This document shows positions 1 to 8,687 of a DNA stretch of 64,000 nucleotides, in pieces. The stretch is from Streptomyces sp. NBC_00510. GTDB taxonomy: Bacteria > Actinomycetota > Actinomycetes > Streptomycetales > Streptomycetaceae. Each line of letters starts with the position of its first letter. Positions within the stretch are counted from its first letter, which is position 1. The translations under genes and the position numbers were made by a program. The DNA lies in assembly GCA_036013505.1 (NCBI GenBank), contig CP107851.1:10030001-10094000 (forward strand), read 5' to 3'. The notes beneath the pieces are model-generated. The model searched no databases. It saw only the letters and a program-made list of their open reading frames with translations, and had not been told where the DNA came from.

Positions 1-510
1 GGGCACGGGACCTCGCGACCCGTGCCATGCCCCTCGTCGGACGAGGCTGTGCCGGCGCTGTCGCGGCGGTGCACCAACAGGTGCTCACGCAAGGCGAACG
101 GCGGGGCAGGGCGTCGGCAGTCGGTTCTGGTCACGGACGGTCCGGCGCCGGCGGCGCCGGTTGGAGCCACTGTCCGATACGAATGCGTGGTGGGCGCTTG
201 CCCGGGCCGCCGTTCGGCGTTACCCGGCGTACTGCCATCGACGCGGCCTGGGGTCATGCGTCTGCGTCCGCAGGAGCAGCCGGTTAACGCGGCCGGATGG
301 TGCCGATCGAGAGGTCGTGGTGCCCGGCGGCGAGACCGGCGAGCGCCTCGTCCTCTTCCGCGTACCGGTCGGGGCCGAGCGTCGGGTCGCCCGCTGTACG
401 GGGCAGCGGCCGTCCGTGCTCCCGCCAAGGAATGGCAACCCGTGGCGTGCACGGGCGGCCGGTTGCCCTGCGGATCTCCAGGACACCAGGCCCGGCGAGT
501 CTGCGGGGCC
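1..510. other. Gap with no supportable gene
   Basis: No frame here has a credible start, ribosome site and family match. On the minus strand one frame stays open from the end of the endonuclease gene to a TAA at about 284-286 and reads like genuine actinobacterial protein (ending in ...LSIGTIRPR). It has no ATG or GTG start, so it may be the tail of a decayed gene. Confidence 0.4.
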
Positions 511-1392
511 CTATACGACGATGTCGTCGAACGATTCCAGCTGTGTCCAGCGCTTGGCGGCGCGGGCCCCGGCAGGCAGGCGGTCGGCGGCCGGCAGGGG
601 GCCCAGGTCCAGTCCGGTGATGTCTGCGACGTCGGCGACCGGTACCTGGAAGGTGCGGAAGGCGCCCAGCGGTGGGGGATCGCCGGCTCTGGCCGCTTCG
701 TCCAGGGCCCGGGCGGCAGCGTCTTTGCTGAGGTCGGGGCTTTGGTCCAGGACGTACGCGGTGGACGCCAAGTCGCCGTCCTGCAGGAAACCGGCGACCT
801 TCCAGAAGCGAAGAGGGACCTGGATGCCCCGGTACGGCGGATCGGAGTCCTCAAGGACTGCTCCGGTGAACACCGTCAGCTTGCGGTCGAACTGCCCGGC
901 GTGATCGAGGAGGAAGTTTTCCAGCCCCTGCCACAGTTCCTTGCCCTGGTTGAAGATGTCCATCTGCGGAGCAGCGTTGGTGTAGTGGAACGTGTCACCG
1001 TTGGCCACGGTTGCTTCCGGCGCCTGACCCCATACCGGATCGAGCCTGCGCACCAGGTGTCCTTTGTCCAGCGGGTTGTCCTTGTACACCGCATGCCCGG
1101 CCTGCTGGCTCTCGGGAAGGCGGGGGTCGAAACGCCAGTTGTCGTTGCGGTCCACGTCCATCAGCTCGCCGCCGTTGATCGCAACAGCCGTGGCCGTTGC
1201 CAGGCGCCGGTCCGGACGGAACACCACGCTGAAGTGCGTGTAGGGCAGGATCACCGTTTCGATGCCCGGATCGGTCGGCCGGGGCAGCGGCACAGCCGGC
1301 CCGAGGAAGCGCTCGTCGTAGCCCTTGCGGTGGGCCAGCGATTCACGGCTCGCCGTTGCGGTATCCGGTGACGGATCGGGGGGAGTGGCCAT
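511..1392 (-). CDS. DNA/RNA non-specific endonuclease
   Basis: This 293-residue protein belongs to the NUC1/NucA-Serratia nuclease family, which cleaves single- and double-stranded DNA and RNA with a His general base and one Mg ion. The core motif DKGH is at residues 109-112 (His112 catalytic, in place of the usual DRGH). It is followed by the conserved TNAAPQ stretch and FNQGKELWQGLE, where Asn148 is the expected metal ligand. No signal peptide or membrane segment is visible, so the enzyme would act in the cytoplasm unless exported by another route, which is unusual for this mostly secreted family. The start is an ATG with only a weak purine-rich site. It is divergent from the caspase-like gene at 1627 and shares a 234-bp spacer with it. 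I infer that the two may form a protease-nuclease effector pair; the nuclease assignment itself is firm. Confidence 0.9.
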   Translation of the reverse strand: MATPPDPSPDTATASRESLAHRKGYDERFLGPAVPLPRPTDPGIETVILPYTHFSVVFRPDRRLATATAVAINGGELMDVDRNDNWRFDPRLPESQQAGHAVYKDNPLDKGHLVRRLDPVWGQAPEATVANGDTFHYTNAAPQMDIFNQGKELWQGLENFLLDHAGQFDRKLTVFTGAVLEDSDPPYRGIQVPLRFWKVAGFLQDGDLASTAYVLDQSPDLSKDAAARALDEAARAGDPPPLGAFRTFQVPVADVADITGLDLGPLPAADRLPAGARAAKRWTQLESFDDIVV

Positions 1393-1479
1393 GACTGGCT
1401 ACCTACCGTGCCGCCCGTGTCTGCACGCCCGCATGCATCCCAACATCACCCAAATAGATCTACATAGAACACTGGGCAT

Positions 1480-1495
1480 CTAATCGGGCGATTAG
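1480..1495. promoter_or_regulatory. Perfect 16-bp palindrome between divergent genes
   Basis: CTAATCG-GG-CGATTAG is a perfect inverted repeat with 7-bp arms. It lies in the only AT-rich stretch of the neighbourhood (about 1440-1500), between the divergently read endonuclease and caspase genes. Its position and symmetry suggest an operator for a dimeric repressor controlling one or both genes. No regulator gene is adjacent. Confidence 0.5.
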
Positions 1496-1626
1496 GATCA
1501 TGCCGGGAGTGGGGAGGGAGCGGGAGCCGGCCCTTTCCATCGGCCGGGCTTTCGGCCCCATGACCGGCTCTCGGTACCCGCGGGCGACCCACGGGGCGCT
1601 GTCACTCGTACGGAAGGAGCCAGTCC

Positions 1627-2481
1627 ATGGCTCAGAGCATGTCCATCCACATCGGACTCAACAACGTCGACCCTGACAAGTACAACGGCTGGGACGGCAA
1701 GCTCATCGCCTGCGAGAACGACGCTCGCGACATGGAACAGCTCGCCAAACAAGCCGGGTTCAAGGACCGGACCATGCTCCTGACCGCCGAGGCGACCGTC
1801 GGCAACGTGAACACCGAACTACGCAGGGCAGCCAAGGTCCTGTCGCCGGGTGACATCCTGCTGTTCACCTACTCGGGCCATGGCGGGCAAGTCCCCGACA
1901 TCAACGGGCCCGAGGACGAGCCGGACCGGCTCGATGAGACGATGTGCTTCTTCGACCGCGAGTACATCGACGACGAGCTGTACAAGGAACTGGAGGCTTT
2001 CGCCGAGGGCGTTCGCATCCTGGCCTTCCTGGACTGCTGTCACAGTGGAACGGGGCTGCGGGTCCGGCAACTGCTCACGCCAGAAGCCATGGAAGAGCAG
2101 TTCCAGACGACCGACCCCAACCAGATCGAGACGACATCCAGGCTCATGCCCCTGGACAAGCAGGATGAGCTTTACCGGCGTGACCAGGGCTTCTACGACG
2201 CCATCCAGCGTGAGCTGGACGCACGGGACAGCCGGGAACTCGGCGCGAGCGCTGTGCTGATCTCGGCGTGCCAGGACAACCAGCTGGCCGCCGACGGGCT
2301 GCGTAACGGCCTGTTCACCGGCACCCTTCTTCAGGTGTGGAACGGCGGCAAGTTCCCGGGCGGTTACAAGGCATTCCACCGCGAGATCCTCAAGCGGATG
2401 CCGGCCACCCAGAGCCCGAACCTCTTCGTGACCGGTCGGCCCAGCAACCGATTCCTTCGACAGCGGCCGTTCACGATCTGA
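1627..2481 (+). CDS. Caspase-fold cysteine peptidase
   Basis: This 284-residue protein is a clan CD, metacaspase-like peptidase (C14 family). The His motif TYSGHGGQ puts the catalytic histidine at residue 85, and FLDCCHSGT puts the nucleophile at Cys138. The chain is essentially a single caspase domain with no signal peptide, membrane segment or fused sensor. The ATG at 1627 is preceded by GGAAGGAG at 1612-1619, an excellent ribosome site. Bacterial caspase-like proteins often act in conflict or cell-suicide systems, where they are activated by a partner and cut a toxin or host proteins. Here the divergent neighbour is a non-specific nuclease, so proteolytic activation of that nuclease is a reasonable but untested idea. 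The fold and catalytic dyad are clear; the biological role is inferred. Confidence 0.92.
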   Translation: MAQSMSIHIGLNNVDPDKYNGWDGKLIACENDARDMEQLAKQAGFKDRTMLLTAEATVGNVNTELRRAAKVLSPGDILLFTYSGHGGQVPDINGPEDEPDRLDETMCFFDREYIDDELYKELEAFAEGVRILAFLDCCHSGTGLRVRQLLTPEAMEEQFQTTDPNQIETTSRLMPLDKQDELYRRDQGFYDAIQRELDARDSRELGASAVLISACQDNQLAADGLRNGLFTGTLLQVWNGGKFPGGYKAFHREILKRMPATQSPNLFVTGRPSNRFLRQRPFTI

Positions 2482-2499
2482 GGAGAGAAAGCCACACAG

Positions 2500-2516
2500 G
2501 CCGCGGTCACCGCGGC
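2500..2516 (+). terminator. Possible hairpin terminator after caspase gene
   Basis: GCCGCGGT-C-ACCGCGGC forms a perfect inverted repeat 19 bases after the caspase stop codon. There is no T tract, as is common for high-GC actinomycete terminators, so termination is only suggested. Confidence 0.4.
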
Positions 2517-2519
2517 TGC

Positions 2520-2625
2520 CTTCCGGCCCCGGACGGGCGTCAGCGATGCCGGGCTCGAGCAGGAGGCGTTCGACGGTGCAGCGGGCCACCGCGTGACCCC
2601 GCCGGTTCAGCACCCGCCACACCCT
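2520..2625 (-). pseudogene. IS3-family transposase fragment
   Basis: The minus-strand translation contains VWRVLNRRGHAVARCTVERL, which closely resembles the N-terminal part of IS3-family OrfB integrases (pattern VWxxLxRxGxxVARCTVERLM). The similarity fades within about 35 residues and runs into the end of the caspase gene. There is no DDE domain and no partner OrfA, so this is insertion-sequence debris. Confidence 0.6.
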
Positions 2626-2768
2626 GCCAGGCACCGCGGACACGACGTCGCGCATTCCACGTCAGTACCCCGGAGAATACCGGCCACCGGCAGCCCTGCC
2701 TCTGCGGCGTCGCTCGTCGGGGCCCTGCCGGCAGCTGCTGTCGGCCAGCCGCGCGCGGACGGATTGCG

Positions 2769-3470
2769 CTACCACTGCGGCTTGCGCACGTGGCCGTACC
2801 CGGCGTTGCGAGGCCGGTCTTCGAAGTGAAGGTGCGGGCCGGTTACGTTGCCGGTGGTGCCGACGTAGCCGATCACGTCGCCGGCCTTGACCCGGCCCGC
2901 TTTTCCATTGCGTTCCATGTGGCAGCACCAGTAGTCGCGGCCGTTGTCGGCCCGGAGTCTGGCCACCTTGCCATATGCACCTCCGTTGAAGAACTCCACG
3001 GTGCCGGGCCGGACCGCGACAAGCTTGGCTCCGGTTGGCGCGGCATAGTCGTCTCCCGTGTGGTAGCCGGCTGCGTAGCGCGCGTTCCTGACTCCGAAGG
3101 GGTGGGTCACCTTGTGCCCGGGACACGGTGAAGGCATCCTGCCGCCGGGGGCGGCGCCGAGATCGACGACCTTGAAAAGGCCGGATTCGTCGGCCAGCAG
3201 TCTGCAGGTCTCCGGTCCGGGGATGCCGTCCGCGTCGGCTCCGCTCCAGCCATGCGACCGCTGGAACTTCGTCGTTGCCGCTTTGGTCGCGGGGCCGAAT
3301 ATGCCGGGTCCGGACGAGTAGTCCAAGCCCACCACCTTCTTGAGCCCTTGCTGGAAGAGCAGCACATCGGGCCGGCTGTTCTCCTTCGTGCCCGCCACGC
3401 CGACTTCTCCGGTCGCGGCTCTGGCGGCACCGTTCACCTTGAGGTACGAGATGCGCGGGGACTCGGCCAT
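2769..3470 (-). CDS. M23 peptidase with peptidoglycan-binding domain
   Basis: This 233-residue protein has a PG_binding_1-like region at about 33-92 (LLFQQGLKK...GIFGPATKAATTKFQ...DGIPGPETCRLL) and an M23 zinc metallopeptidase domain at about 105-225. The metal ligands are visible: His137 and Asp141 in GYHTGDD, and His215 in the GPHLHFE motif (His213-x-His215). M23 enzymes cut peptide cross-bridges of peptidoglycan. The chosen ATG at 3470 has GGAGGAGGG seven bases upstream; longer readings in this frame lack a comparable site. No classical signal peptide is present, so it may be released by lysis or by a dedicated secretion system. It lies between transposase remnants and is not obviously in an operon. 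Confidence 0.9.
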   Translation of the reverse strand: MAESPRISYLKVNGAARAATGEVGVAGTKENSRPDVLLFQQGLKKVVGLDYSSGPGIFGPATKAATTKFQRSHGWSGADADGIPGPETCRLLADESGLFKVVDLGAAPGGRMPSPCPGHKVTHPFGVRNARYAAGYHTGDDYAAPTGAKLVAVRPGTVEFFNGGAYGKVARLRADNGRDYWCCHMERNGKAGRVKAGDVIGYVGTTGNVTGPHLHFEDRPRNAGYGHVRKPQW

Positions 3471-3609
3471 CGTGGCCCTCCTCCGGCTCGCTCCAGCGCA
3501 TACGGCCCAGGGCGCTGTCGGCGTGCCTGATGGGCTTGCTGGGAAGGCGTCCATCTCCACGCTACTCCGGGCACTGCACAACCTCCGAGTGCGGCCGCCG
3601 CCTGAATCC

Positions 3610-4244
3610 ATCGTTCAACAGCGTCAAACGCTACGCACGCACCCGCGAACCCCCGGCCCTGCGTCGGGCACCGCGCTCCCGGCCCACCCTGGCGACCCCT
3701 ACCGCGACCCCTACACGAACGCCGGACAGCCGACCCCGCCGTCCTCGTGCTCCAGCGCTTCGGCGAGATCAAAGAGCTGGGCTCCACCGGCAGCCGCACG
3801 CTCCTCGACCGCTGCATCACCCAGGGTCGTGCCGAGAGCGACCGACCTGTCACCACGCCCCGCCGGCTCACCCGCCTTGTCCTGACCCGTCCCGACAACC
3901 TGCGGGACAAGGACTCCGCGCTCGTGCGAGACCTCGCCGCCTGTCGTGAGATGACCGAACTCACCTAACTCGTCGCAGGGTTCGCCGCACCCCTCACCCT
4001 CAGCACCGGCAACGACGCCAGGCTCAACCAATGGGCTACAGCCGTCGGCGCCTGCGCCCTACCCCACCTGCACGCCTTCGTGAACGGCCTCGAACTTTTG
4101 ACCGGTCCGCGGTCAATGCGGGCCTCACCCTGCCCCTCGCAACGGCGCACCGAGGGCGTCAACACGCGAACCAAGAGGATCACGCGGCAGAGACACGGCC
4201 GGGCCCGGTTCGCCCTACTCCGCCACCGCATCCCCCTCCAGTGA
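3610..4244 (+). pseudogene. ISL3-family transposase remnant
   Basis: Reading all three plus-strand frames recovers a typical ISL3 transposase C-terminus. It runs from a region resembling VKRYAR through EIKELGSTGSRTLL, an in-frame TAA at 3966-3968, QWATAVGACALPHLHAF, FDRSAVNAGLTLPLATAH and TEGVNTRTKRITRQ, ending at a TGA at 4242-4244. At least two frameshifts and one internal stop interrupt it, and the N-terminal zinc-binding part is missing. The element is dead. Confidence 0.8.
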
Positions 4245-4899
4245 TCAACGCGCTGCGCCACCACCGACTACGCGACAGAGCCGAATGCGGGACGGAGCCG
4301 TTCGGTGGACAGGGCCAGCTGGACGCGCGCGCGGACGACCGGCTCACGGTAGTCCCGCCAGGTGAAGCCCTTCGGCAGATGTGCCGGCTGATGTGGTCAC
4401 CGATGCGAGCGCAAGGGGTTCCCCGGCCACCACACGCGGCTGCGAACTGGGGACAATGGCGCTGCACGAGGTGCACACGGGCGGCGGTGGAAACCGCCTG
4501 CCCATCCACGCAGCGCACCAAGCCGCGAGCACCGGTGAGCCGCAGTCCGGCCCGGTCCCGGCTGAGAGTCTCGCGGCCGCAGCGTGCTTCAGCGCCTCGC
4601 CGCCGTCGGCTGCCCCGGGGTCCTGCGGGAGTGAAGGGCTGGATGAGAGCCGGCTTGGCGGTCGACGCCGACGCCGTGGCCGCCGACTTCGCCCAGTTCA
4701 AAGGGGATGCTGAGCCGGTTCGACGGCCCGGGCAGCGGGCGAGCGCATCGACAGGCGCCGTGACAGACTGAAAACGACAGGGGCCGTTCGGGTGGAAGTT
4801 CGTGACCGGACGCACCGGCGGCCCCCAATTCCCCTTCAGCACACTCGTCTTGGCAGGGTGCGCCGCCGCGCGTCCCTGGCCACAGAGAGGAAGTCTGAG
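4245..4899. other. Gap beside the ISL3 remnant
   Basis: No gene could be supported. The minus strand carries a short open stretch ending in ...ERLRPAFGSVA at about 4280-4390, without a start or recognisable family, probably more insertion-element debris. The ribosome site AGAGAGG at 4884-4890 belongs to the next gene. Confidence 0.4.
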
Positions 4900-5478
4900 A
4901 TGACGATGACCACCGACATCAAGCAGGCGCTGCTGCCTCCGCGCGTTCAGACAACGATGGCACTTGGGGACGACCACGCCATCCAGATCCTCGCGTTCCC
5001 CGACGGTACGATGGCGATCGTGGAGGGCGGTCGCGCGATCGACCAGCTTCCCGCCACTCCGGGCGAGGTTCAGGGACCGCCCGAGGCCGGAAAGCAGGCC
5101 AGTGGTGAGTGGGCCGGCTACGGCGAGCCCGCGGCGCGCGCCACGGACGAGCAGATCTGGTTCCGGAACACGTTCTGCAACGGCGCCCAGTCGTGCGTAC
5201 AGGGTTGGGACTGGGCGACCTGCGGGACGAATCGGGCCGTGGGTTTCGGGACGGGGATCGCGATGGTCGGCCGCGAGGGGTCGCACAACGCCACTCTCTT
5301 CGTCGACGTGTGGCAGTGCAGCGGCCAGGAGTGCTTCTGGGTCCAGAACTGGCAGGGCAAGGTCGTTCCGGGACACTGGCTCTCGGTGAACACCAACGCG
5401 CCCGACCGCAAGTGGCTGCGGTGGCGGCTCGAAGGCGCCGGAGGCGACACTCAGGTCAGTCTGGCCGCCAAGTACTGA
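4900..5478 (+). CDS. Cysteine- and tryptophan-rich protein, unknown
   Basis: I do not recognise this 192-residue protein. The first 40 residues look like a compact beta-rich segment (ILAFPDGTMAIVEGGRAIDQLP), followed by a linker and a C-terminal domain of about 105 residues. That domain has five cysteines (FCN, SCVQ, ATCG, QCSG, ECFW) and many tryptophans, a make-up typical of extracellular disulfide-bonded or carbohydrate-binding domains. There is no recognisable signal peptide, which conflicts with the cysteine content. The ATG at 4900 follows AGAGAGGAAG. It stands alone downstream of transposase debris. A lectin-like or toxin-like secreted protein is possible, but nothing in the sequence proves it. 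Confidence 0.65.
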   Translation: MTMTTDIKQALLPPRVQTTMALGDDHAIQILAFPDGTMAIVEGGRAIDQLPATPGEVQGPPEAGKQASGEWAGYGEPAARATDEQIWFRNTFCNGAQSCVQGWDWATCGTNRAVGFGTGIAMVGREGSHNATLFVDVWQCSGQECFWVQNWQGKVVPGHWLSVNTNAPDRKWLRWRLEGAGGDTQVSLAAKY

Positions 5479-6173
5479 CCGAACGACCCGGCGACGGCGC
5501 CCCAAGCCATGCCACTTGACCAACTGCGTACTGGCTCGAAGCCTCGGCGCCCAATGGATCGTCGGCCGTGACGCCGGTCCCCTCGGAAGGAGCCTGATTC
5601 GACCCGGCCGCAACGGACAGTGCCCGCCCCGGCGAGCGCGCCTGCCACGGCGTGTTGCAGAGCTTCCGGCTGCGCCCTCAGGGCGCGGGTCATCTCGGTG
5701 AGCCCGGCCTCGCCGTCCCACCTGCGCCCGCGCTGCGTCGGTATCGACCGGCATGGGGACCGGTCCCGGCGCGGAGACCGCGACAGTGGCCGTGAGGGGC
5801 GGACGCGGGGATGCCGGTGATGGAGACGCCGGTCGGGGCGCCCGTGTGTGACCCGGGTTGACCGCGGGCCGTGAACGAGACCGAGACCTTGTCGTGCAGA
5901 CCGTCTCTGACCGGCTCGCGCTCGCCGCGGTGACCACGCAGGGCGCCGAAGCGCTCGAGCGCGCCGGTTTCAGCGCGGACCTGCGGCGCGATGACACGGC
6001 GGCCATTGCCGATCCGGGACGACCAGCCGGCCTCGGCAGCCGAATCGCTCGCGGACGCCCCTCACAAAGCCTCTTAAGGCAGCCGCCGGGCCCGCCGCGA
6101 CCCATCGACAAACGCTGTTCCTGGAAATGAACGAATCCAGGCATCCTGCCGTCAATGAAATAAAGTGCACTAT
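5479..6173. other. Gap without supportable gene
   Basis: Nothing convincing was seen in about 700 bases. Open frames here lack ribosome sites and resemble reverse-frame noise of GC-rich DNA. The last 50 bases (6120-6173) are AT-rich and probably carry the promoter of the small gene at 6174. Confidence 0.4.
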
Positions 6174-6389
6174 ATGGGTGCAAACAGTAATGAAGGCCCG
6201 GAGGGTACCGGTGAAGGCGGACAGAGCGATGACGCCGAGCGCCGAGCGACCGAGAAATTCATCAGCGACCTGCTGGCGCGGGGCGAGGCGGTGTTCGAGG
6301 GGGAGGAGCCGACGCCCAGGACGACGCACGTCATCAAGCGCGGGGACGACGGACGGCTTACCGTCCGCCGTCTGCGCTTTGTCCGTTGA
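6174..6389 (+). CDS. Small acidic-to-basic protein, unknown
   Basis: This 71-residue hypothetical protein has an acidic, glycine-rich N-terminus (NEGPEGTGEGGQSDD), a likely helix at about 24-45 and a basic C-terminus ending RRLRFVR. It has no membrane segment or cysteine. The ATG lacks a Shine-Dalgarno sequence and follows the AT-rich stretch AATAAAGTGCACTAT, so a leaderless transcript is possible; an in-frame GTG lies three codons upstream. It is convergent with the metallopeptidase gene and separated from it by 15 bases. Function unknown. It could be a peptide precursor or a partner of the peptidase, but there is no direct evidence. Confidence 0.5.
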   Translation: MGANSNEGPEGTGEGGQSDDAERRATEKFISDLLARGEAVFEGEEPTPRTTHVIKRGDDGRLTVRRLRFVR

Positions 6390-6404
6390 GTTCTGCTGAA
6401 CTGC

Positions 6405-7838
6405 TCAGTCGAAGCACCGCCGGACCAAGACCAGACCCTCGCCGGTCGTGCTCCGTGTGATCTCGTGCGTCTTGAGCCGGGAGGGGTTGTCGTCGACGAA
6501 CGCCGCCTCGGAGCGGTGCTCGGCGGGTACGTCGACGCGGCCGCGGCGGAAGAGGTCCTCCAAGTACGACGTGGCGACCCGCTCGGGGTCGGCGGGCCGC
6601 ACCGAGCCGCCGGCGGGGTCGGAGCCTGCGATGCCGAACCGCCGTTCCTCTGCCGGGGCGAAGAGGGTGATCGGCTGAGTGACGCCGTACGTCGCCCCGT
6701 GGACCGTGACGGCCGTGAGCCCCTGGTCGTCACCACCGCCCGGCGTCGCCTCGGCGATGCCGGCGCCCCGGCGTGCCACCTCCGGCTCGGTGATGGACGC
6801 TGCGGCCTCCAGGGACAGGATGCCGTGACGGATGAACGCCGAGCGCAGGGACTGACCGTACTGGCCGCCGTACCGGCGCTGGTCCGCGGCGATCATGTGA
6901 CCGGCGACCTGTGCGTAGTAGGCGGACACCACGGGCGCGGCCACAGCGGCATCCACCAGCAGCTGCCCCGCGATCTCGGCCGCCGCGGCCAGACCCGCCT
7001 GATCCTGAAGGTCCTGCTGCCGGAAGATCCCGGCGACGACCTTGAGGAACGCGCCGCTGAACACCCGGGAGAACGAGTGCGGCTCGCTGGAGAGCGTGTT
7101 CGCAGGGCCGTTCGGTGGCAGTTGCACCGGGTCGCGGTAGAAGAAGCTGTTCGACAGGTTGCGCAGGCAGTCCGGGTCGACCGCGTTCGGGTGGTTCTGG
7201 CGGATCGCCCAGCCCAGTTGCTCGGCCATCCGCGAAACCCGCGAGGACAGTTCGAGGTCGCCCTGTGTCTCGGCCAGCACCACGGTCCGCAGTGATTCCA
7301 GCCGGAGCGAGGTCAGCAGCGCGCTGATGTCACCGAACGCTTCGTGCAAGGCGGCCGCCTCTGCGCTCGCCGCGTTGAACAGTTGAGGGCGCAGAGCGTC
7401 GAGGACCGCATGCCCCGCCTCGTGCTCGACGACCTCGGAGCTCTCGCACGCAGCGACCGTGACACCCGCCACCGTTCGGCGGAAGAACCACAGGCCTTCA
7501 CGGTTGTAGAAGGCGTTGAGGTCGTCCCCTGCGTTGAGGTGCGCTGTGAGAGTGCGGCCGACCGTCGGATACCACTGCGCTGCGGTGGGAACCAGCGGAC
7601 CCCAGGTCTGGCTGGTCCTGCTGAGCGCATCGGCCGCCACCCAGTACCGGAAGGCCTCGGTACCCGGCCCGGCACCGTCCGGCTGCGGCATGCCTTCCGC
7701 GATCGCCGTCGGGAAGGGCAGTATGTCGAGCTGCGGAACGGGATGCGGTACGGGCATGTTGACCTGCGGGGGAAAACCGGGGTCATCCTCGTACACCAGA
7801 ACCGTCGGAATCGTAGCTTGCTGTTGCTGCACCGTCAT
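6405..7838 (-). CDS. HExxH zinc metallopeptidase, gluzincin type
   Basis: This 477-residue protein has the zinc motif HEAGH at residues 139-143 and a downstream LHEAFGD (Glu166) spaced as expected for the third zinc ligand of M4/M36-like gluzincins. The N-terminal 60 residues are proline-rich, with no signal peptide or obvious propeptide, unlike thermolysin-type secreted enzymes. The C-terminal 130 residues are a separate region of unknown fold ending EGLVLVRRCFD. The ATG at 7838 is preceded by AGGAAGG at good spacing. Family knowledge suggests a broad-specificity endopeptidase; the lack of an export signal suggests cytoplasmic action or non-classical release. It is convergent with a small unknown gene. 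Confidence 0.8.
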   Translation of the reverse strand: MTVQQQQATIPTVLVYEDDPGFPPQVNMPVPHPVPQLDILPFPTAIAEGMPQPDGAGPGTEAFRYWVAADALSRTSQTWGPLVPTAAQWYPTVGRTLTAHLNAGDDLNAFYNREGLWFFRRTVAGVTVAACESSEVVEHEAGHAVLDALRPQLFNAASAEAAALHEAFGDISALLTSLRLESLRTVVLAETQGDLELSSRVSRMAEQLGWAIRQNHPNAVDPDCLRNLSNSFFYRDPVQLPPNGPANTLSSEPHSFSRVFSGAFLKVVAGIFRQQDLQDQAGLAAAAEIAGQLLVDAAVAAPVVSAYYAQVAGHMIAADQRRYGGQYGQSLRSAFIRHGILSLEAAASITEPEVARRGAGIAEATPGGGDDQGLTAVTVHGATYGVTQPITLFAPAEERRFGIAGSDPAGGSVRPADPERVATSYLEDLFRRGRVDVPAEHRSEAAFVDDNPSRLKTHEITRSTTGEGLVLVRRCFD

Positions 7839-8118
7839 CGCGCCTTCCTGAAGGGAAGAGATTGCGGATGGTGGACTCCACCACAAGGACAAAAGTCCTC
7901 ACGTCCGGTACCAGGTCTTGGCAGCCCGGTGTCACTGGGAACACAGCAGCCGTAGTCGCCTGCGGCCGGCGGTGACGGCAGATGAGCGGGCGGTCGATCC
8001 TGACCCGTGGCCGGTGCGCACGTGCCACCAGACCCGGCGACACCATGGCGGCCGGACGGAAAGCGGCCGCCGCAGCCGGTCAGGAGGACTGCAAGCAGCG
8101 TGCCGCGCTCGTGGGCGC

Positions 8119-8340
8119 TCACGTGGTGCTTCGAGCCCGCCTGGCCCCGGCCGGCCAGCTGTGAGGTCCGACTGACATCGAGGCAGCTGTGTTCCGCCGA
8201 CCTGCAACCCCGCAGGGCTCCAGACCCTGCACAAGGAGCATCTCACCGTCAAAGAAACGCGTGACTGGCGCCAACACCATGGGATCAGGCAAAGGAGAGC
8301 CGATCACCGCGTCCGCGTGGAGATCCTCGACCGACTTCAT
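8119..8340 (-). CDS. Small protein coupled to a membrane protein
   Basis: This 73-residue frame starts at an ATG that overlaps the stop of the upstream membrane-protein gene as ATGA, with AGGAAA about seven bases upstream. That architecture is typical of translational coupling and is the main reason for calling it. The N-terminal 50 residues look ordinary (KSVEDLHADAVIGSPLPDPM...), while the C-terminus is rich in Arg and Ala. No family is recognised. A chance open frame cannot be excluded. Confidence 0.45.
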   Translation of the reverse strand: MKSVEDLHADAVIGSPLPDPMVLAPVTRFFDGEMLLVQGLEPCGVAGRRNTAASMSVGPHSWPAGARRARSTT

Positions 8341-8687
8341 GTGGGTTTCCTGGGCGTTTCCTGCTCGCATTTGTGCAGAGCGCTTGCCGCGGTATTTGAA
8401 ACCGCTTTTATGCCGAAGTATGCCGTCGTTATGGCGGTTATAGCGGTAAACGCGCTCGTGAGCAGTGCGACTACTTGATTACTGTCTGCTGAGGCTCTGT
8501 CAATGCCCACGGCCGCCGCACCGGCGATCGCGCCGTCACTCGCCACAACCGCCAGGAGTCCAGCCATACTTCGGACTCGCTCGGTCAGGCCCCCATTGCT
8601 ATCTGCGTGGCGACCAACCACTACAAAGACAACTGCTGCAAGAGCGAGCAGCAGGGCCAGTGCAGCAAGCAGGATCGCGACCCACAT
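8337..8687 (-). CDS. Small two-helix membrane protein
   Basis: This 116-residue protein has an N-terminal transmembrane segment (residues 2-24, rich in Ala, Leu and Val) and a second hydrophobic stretch at about 74-98 (VVALLTSAFTAITAITTAYFGIKAV). The loop between them is Ala/Gly-rich. The ATG is preceded by AAGGGAG at eight bases. Its stop overlaps the start of a 73-residue frame, suggesting a two-gene unit. No enzymatic motif is visible. It resembles many small Streptomyces membrane proteins of unknown function and could be a holin-like or regulatory membrane protein. Confidence 0.65.
   Translation of the reverse strand: MWVAILLAALALLLALAAVVFVVVGRHADSNGGLTERVRSMAGLLAVVASDGAIAGAAAVGIDRASADSNQVVALLTSAFTAITAITTAYFGIKAVSNTAASALHKCEQETPRKPT

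Noticed and set aside
290..510. Open minus-strand frame ending in TAA near 284-286
   Set aside because: No start codon is present and no family recognised; it could be a decayed tail or chance.
22..1371. 449-codon plus-strand open frame
   Set aside because: It is the antisense shadow of the nuclease gene; the opposite strand has catalytic motifs.
4180..6183. 667-codon open frame on the minus strand
   Set aside because: Composition is Arg/Pro/Ala-rich noise, it runs antisense to a better-supported gene with a ribosome site and to ISL3 remains, and it matches no family.
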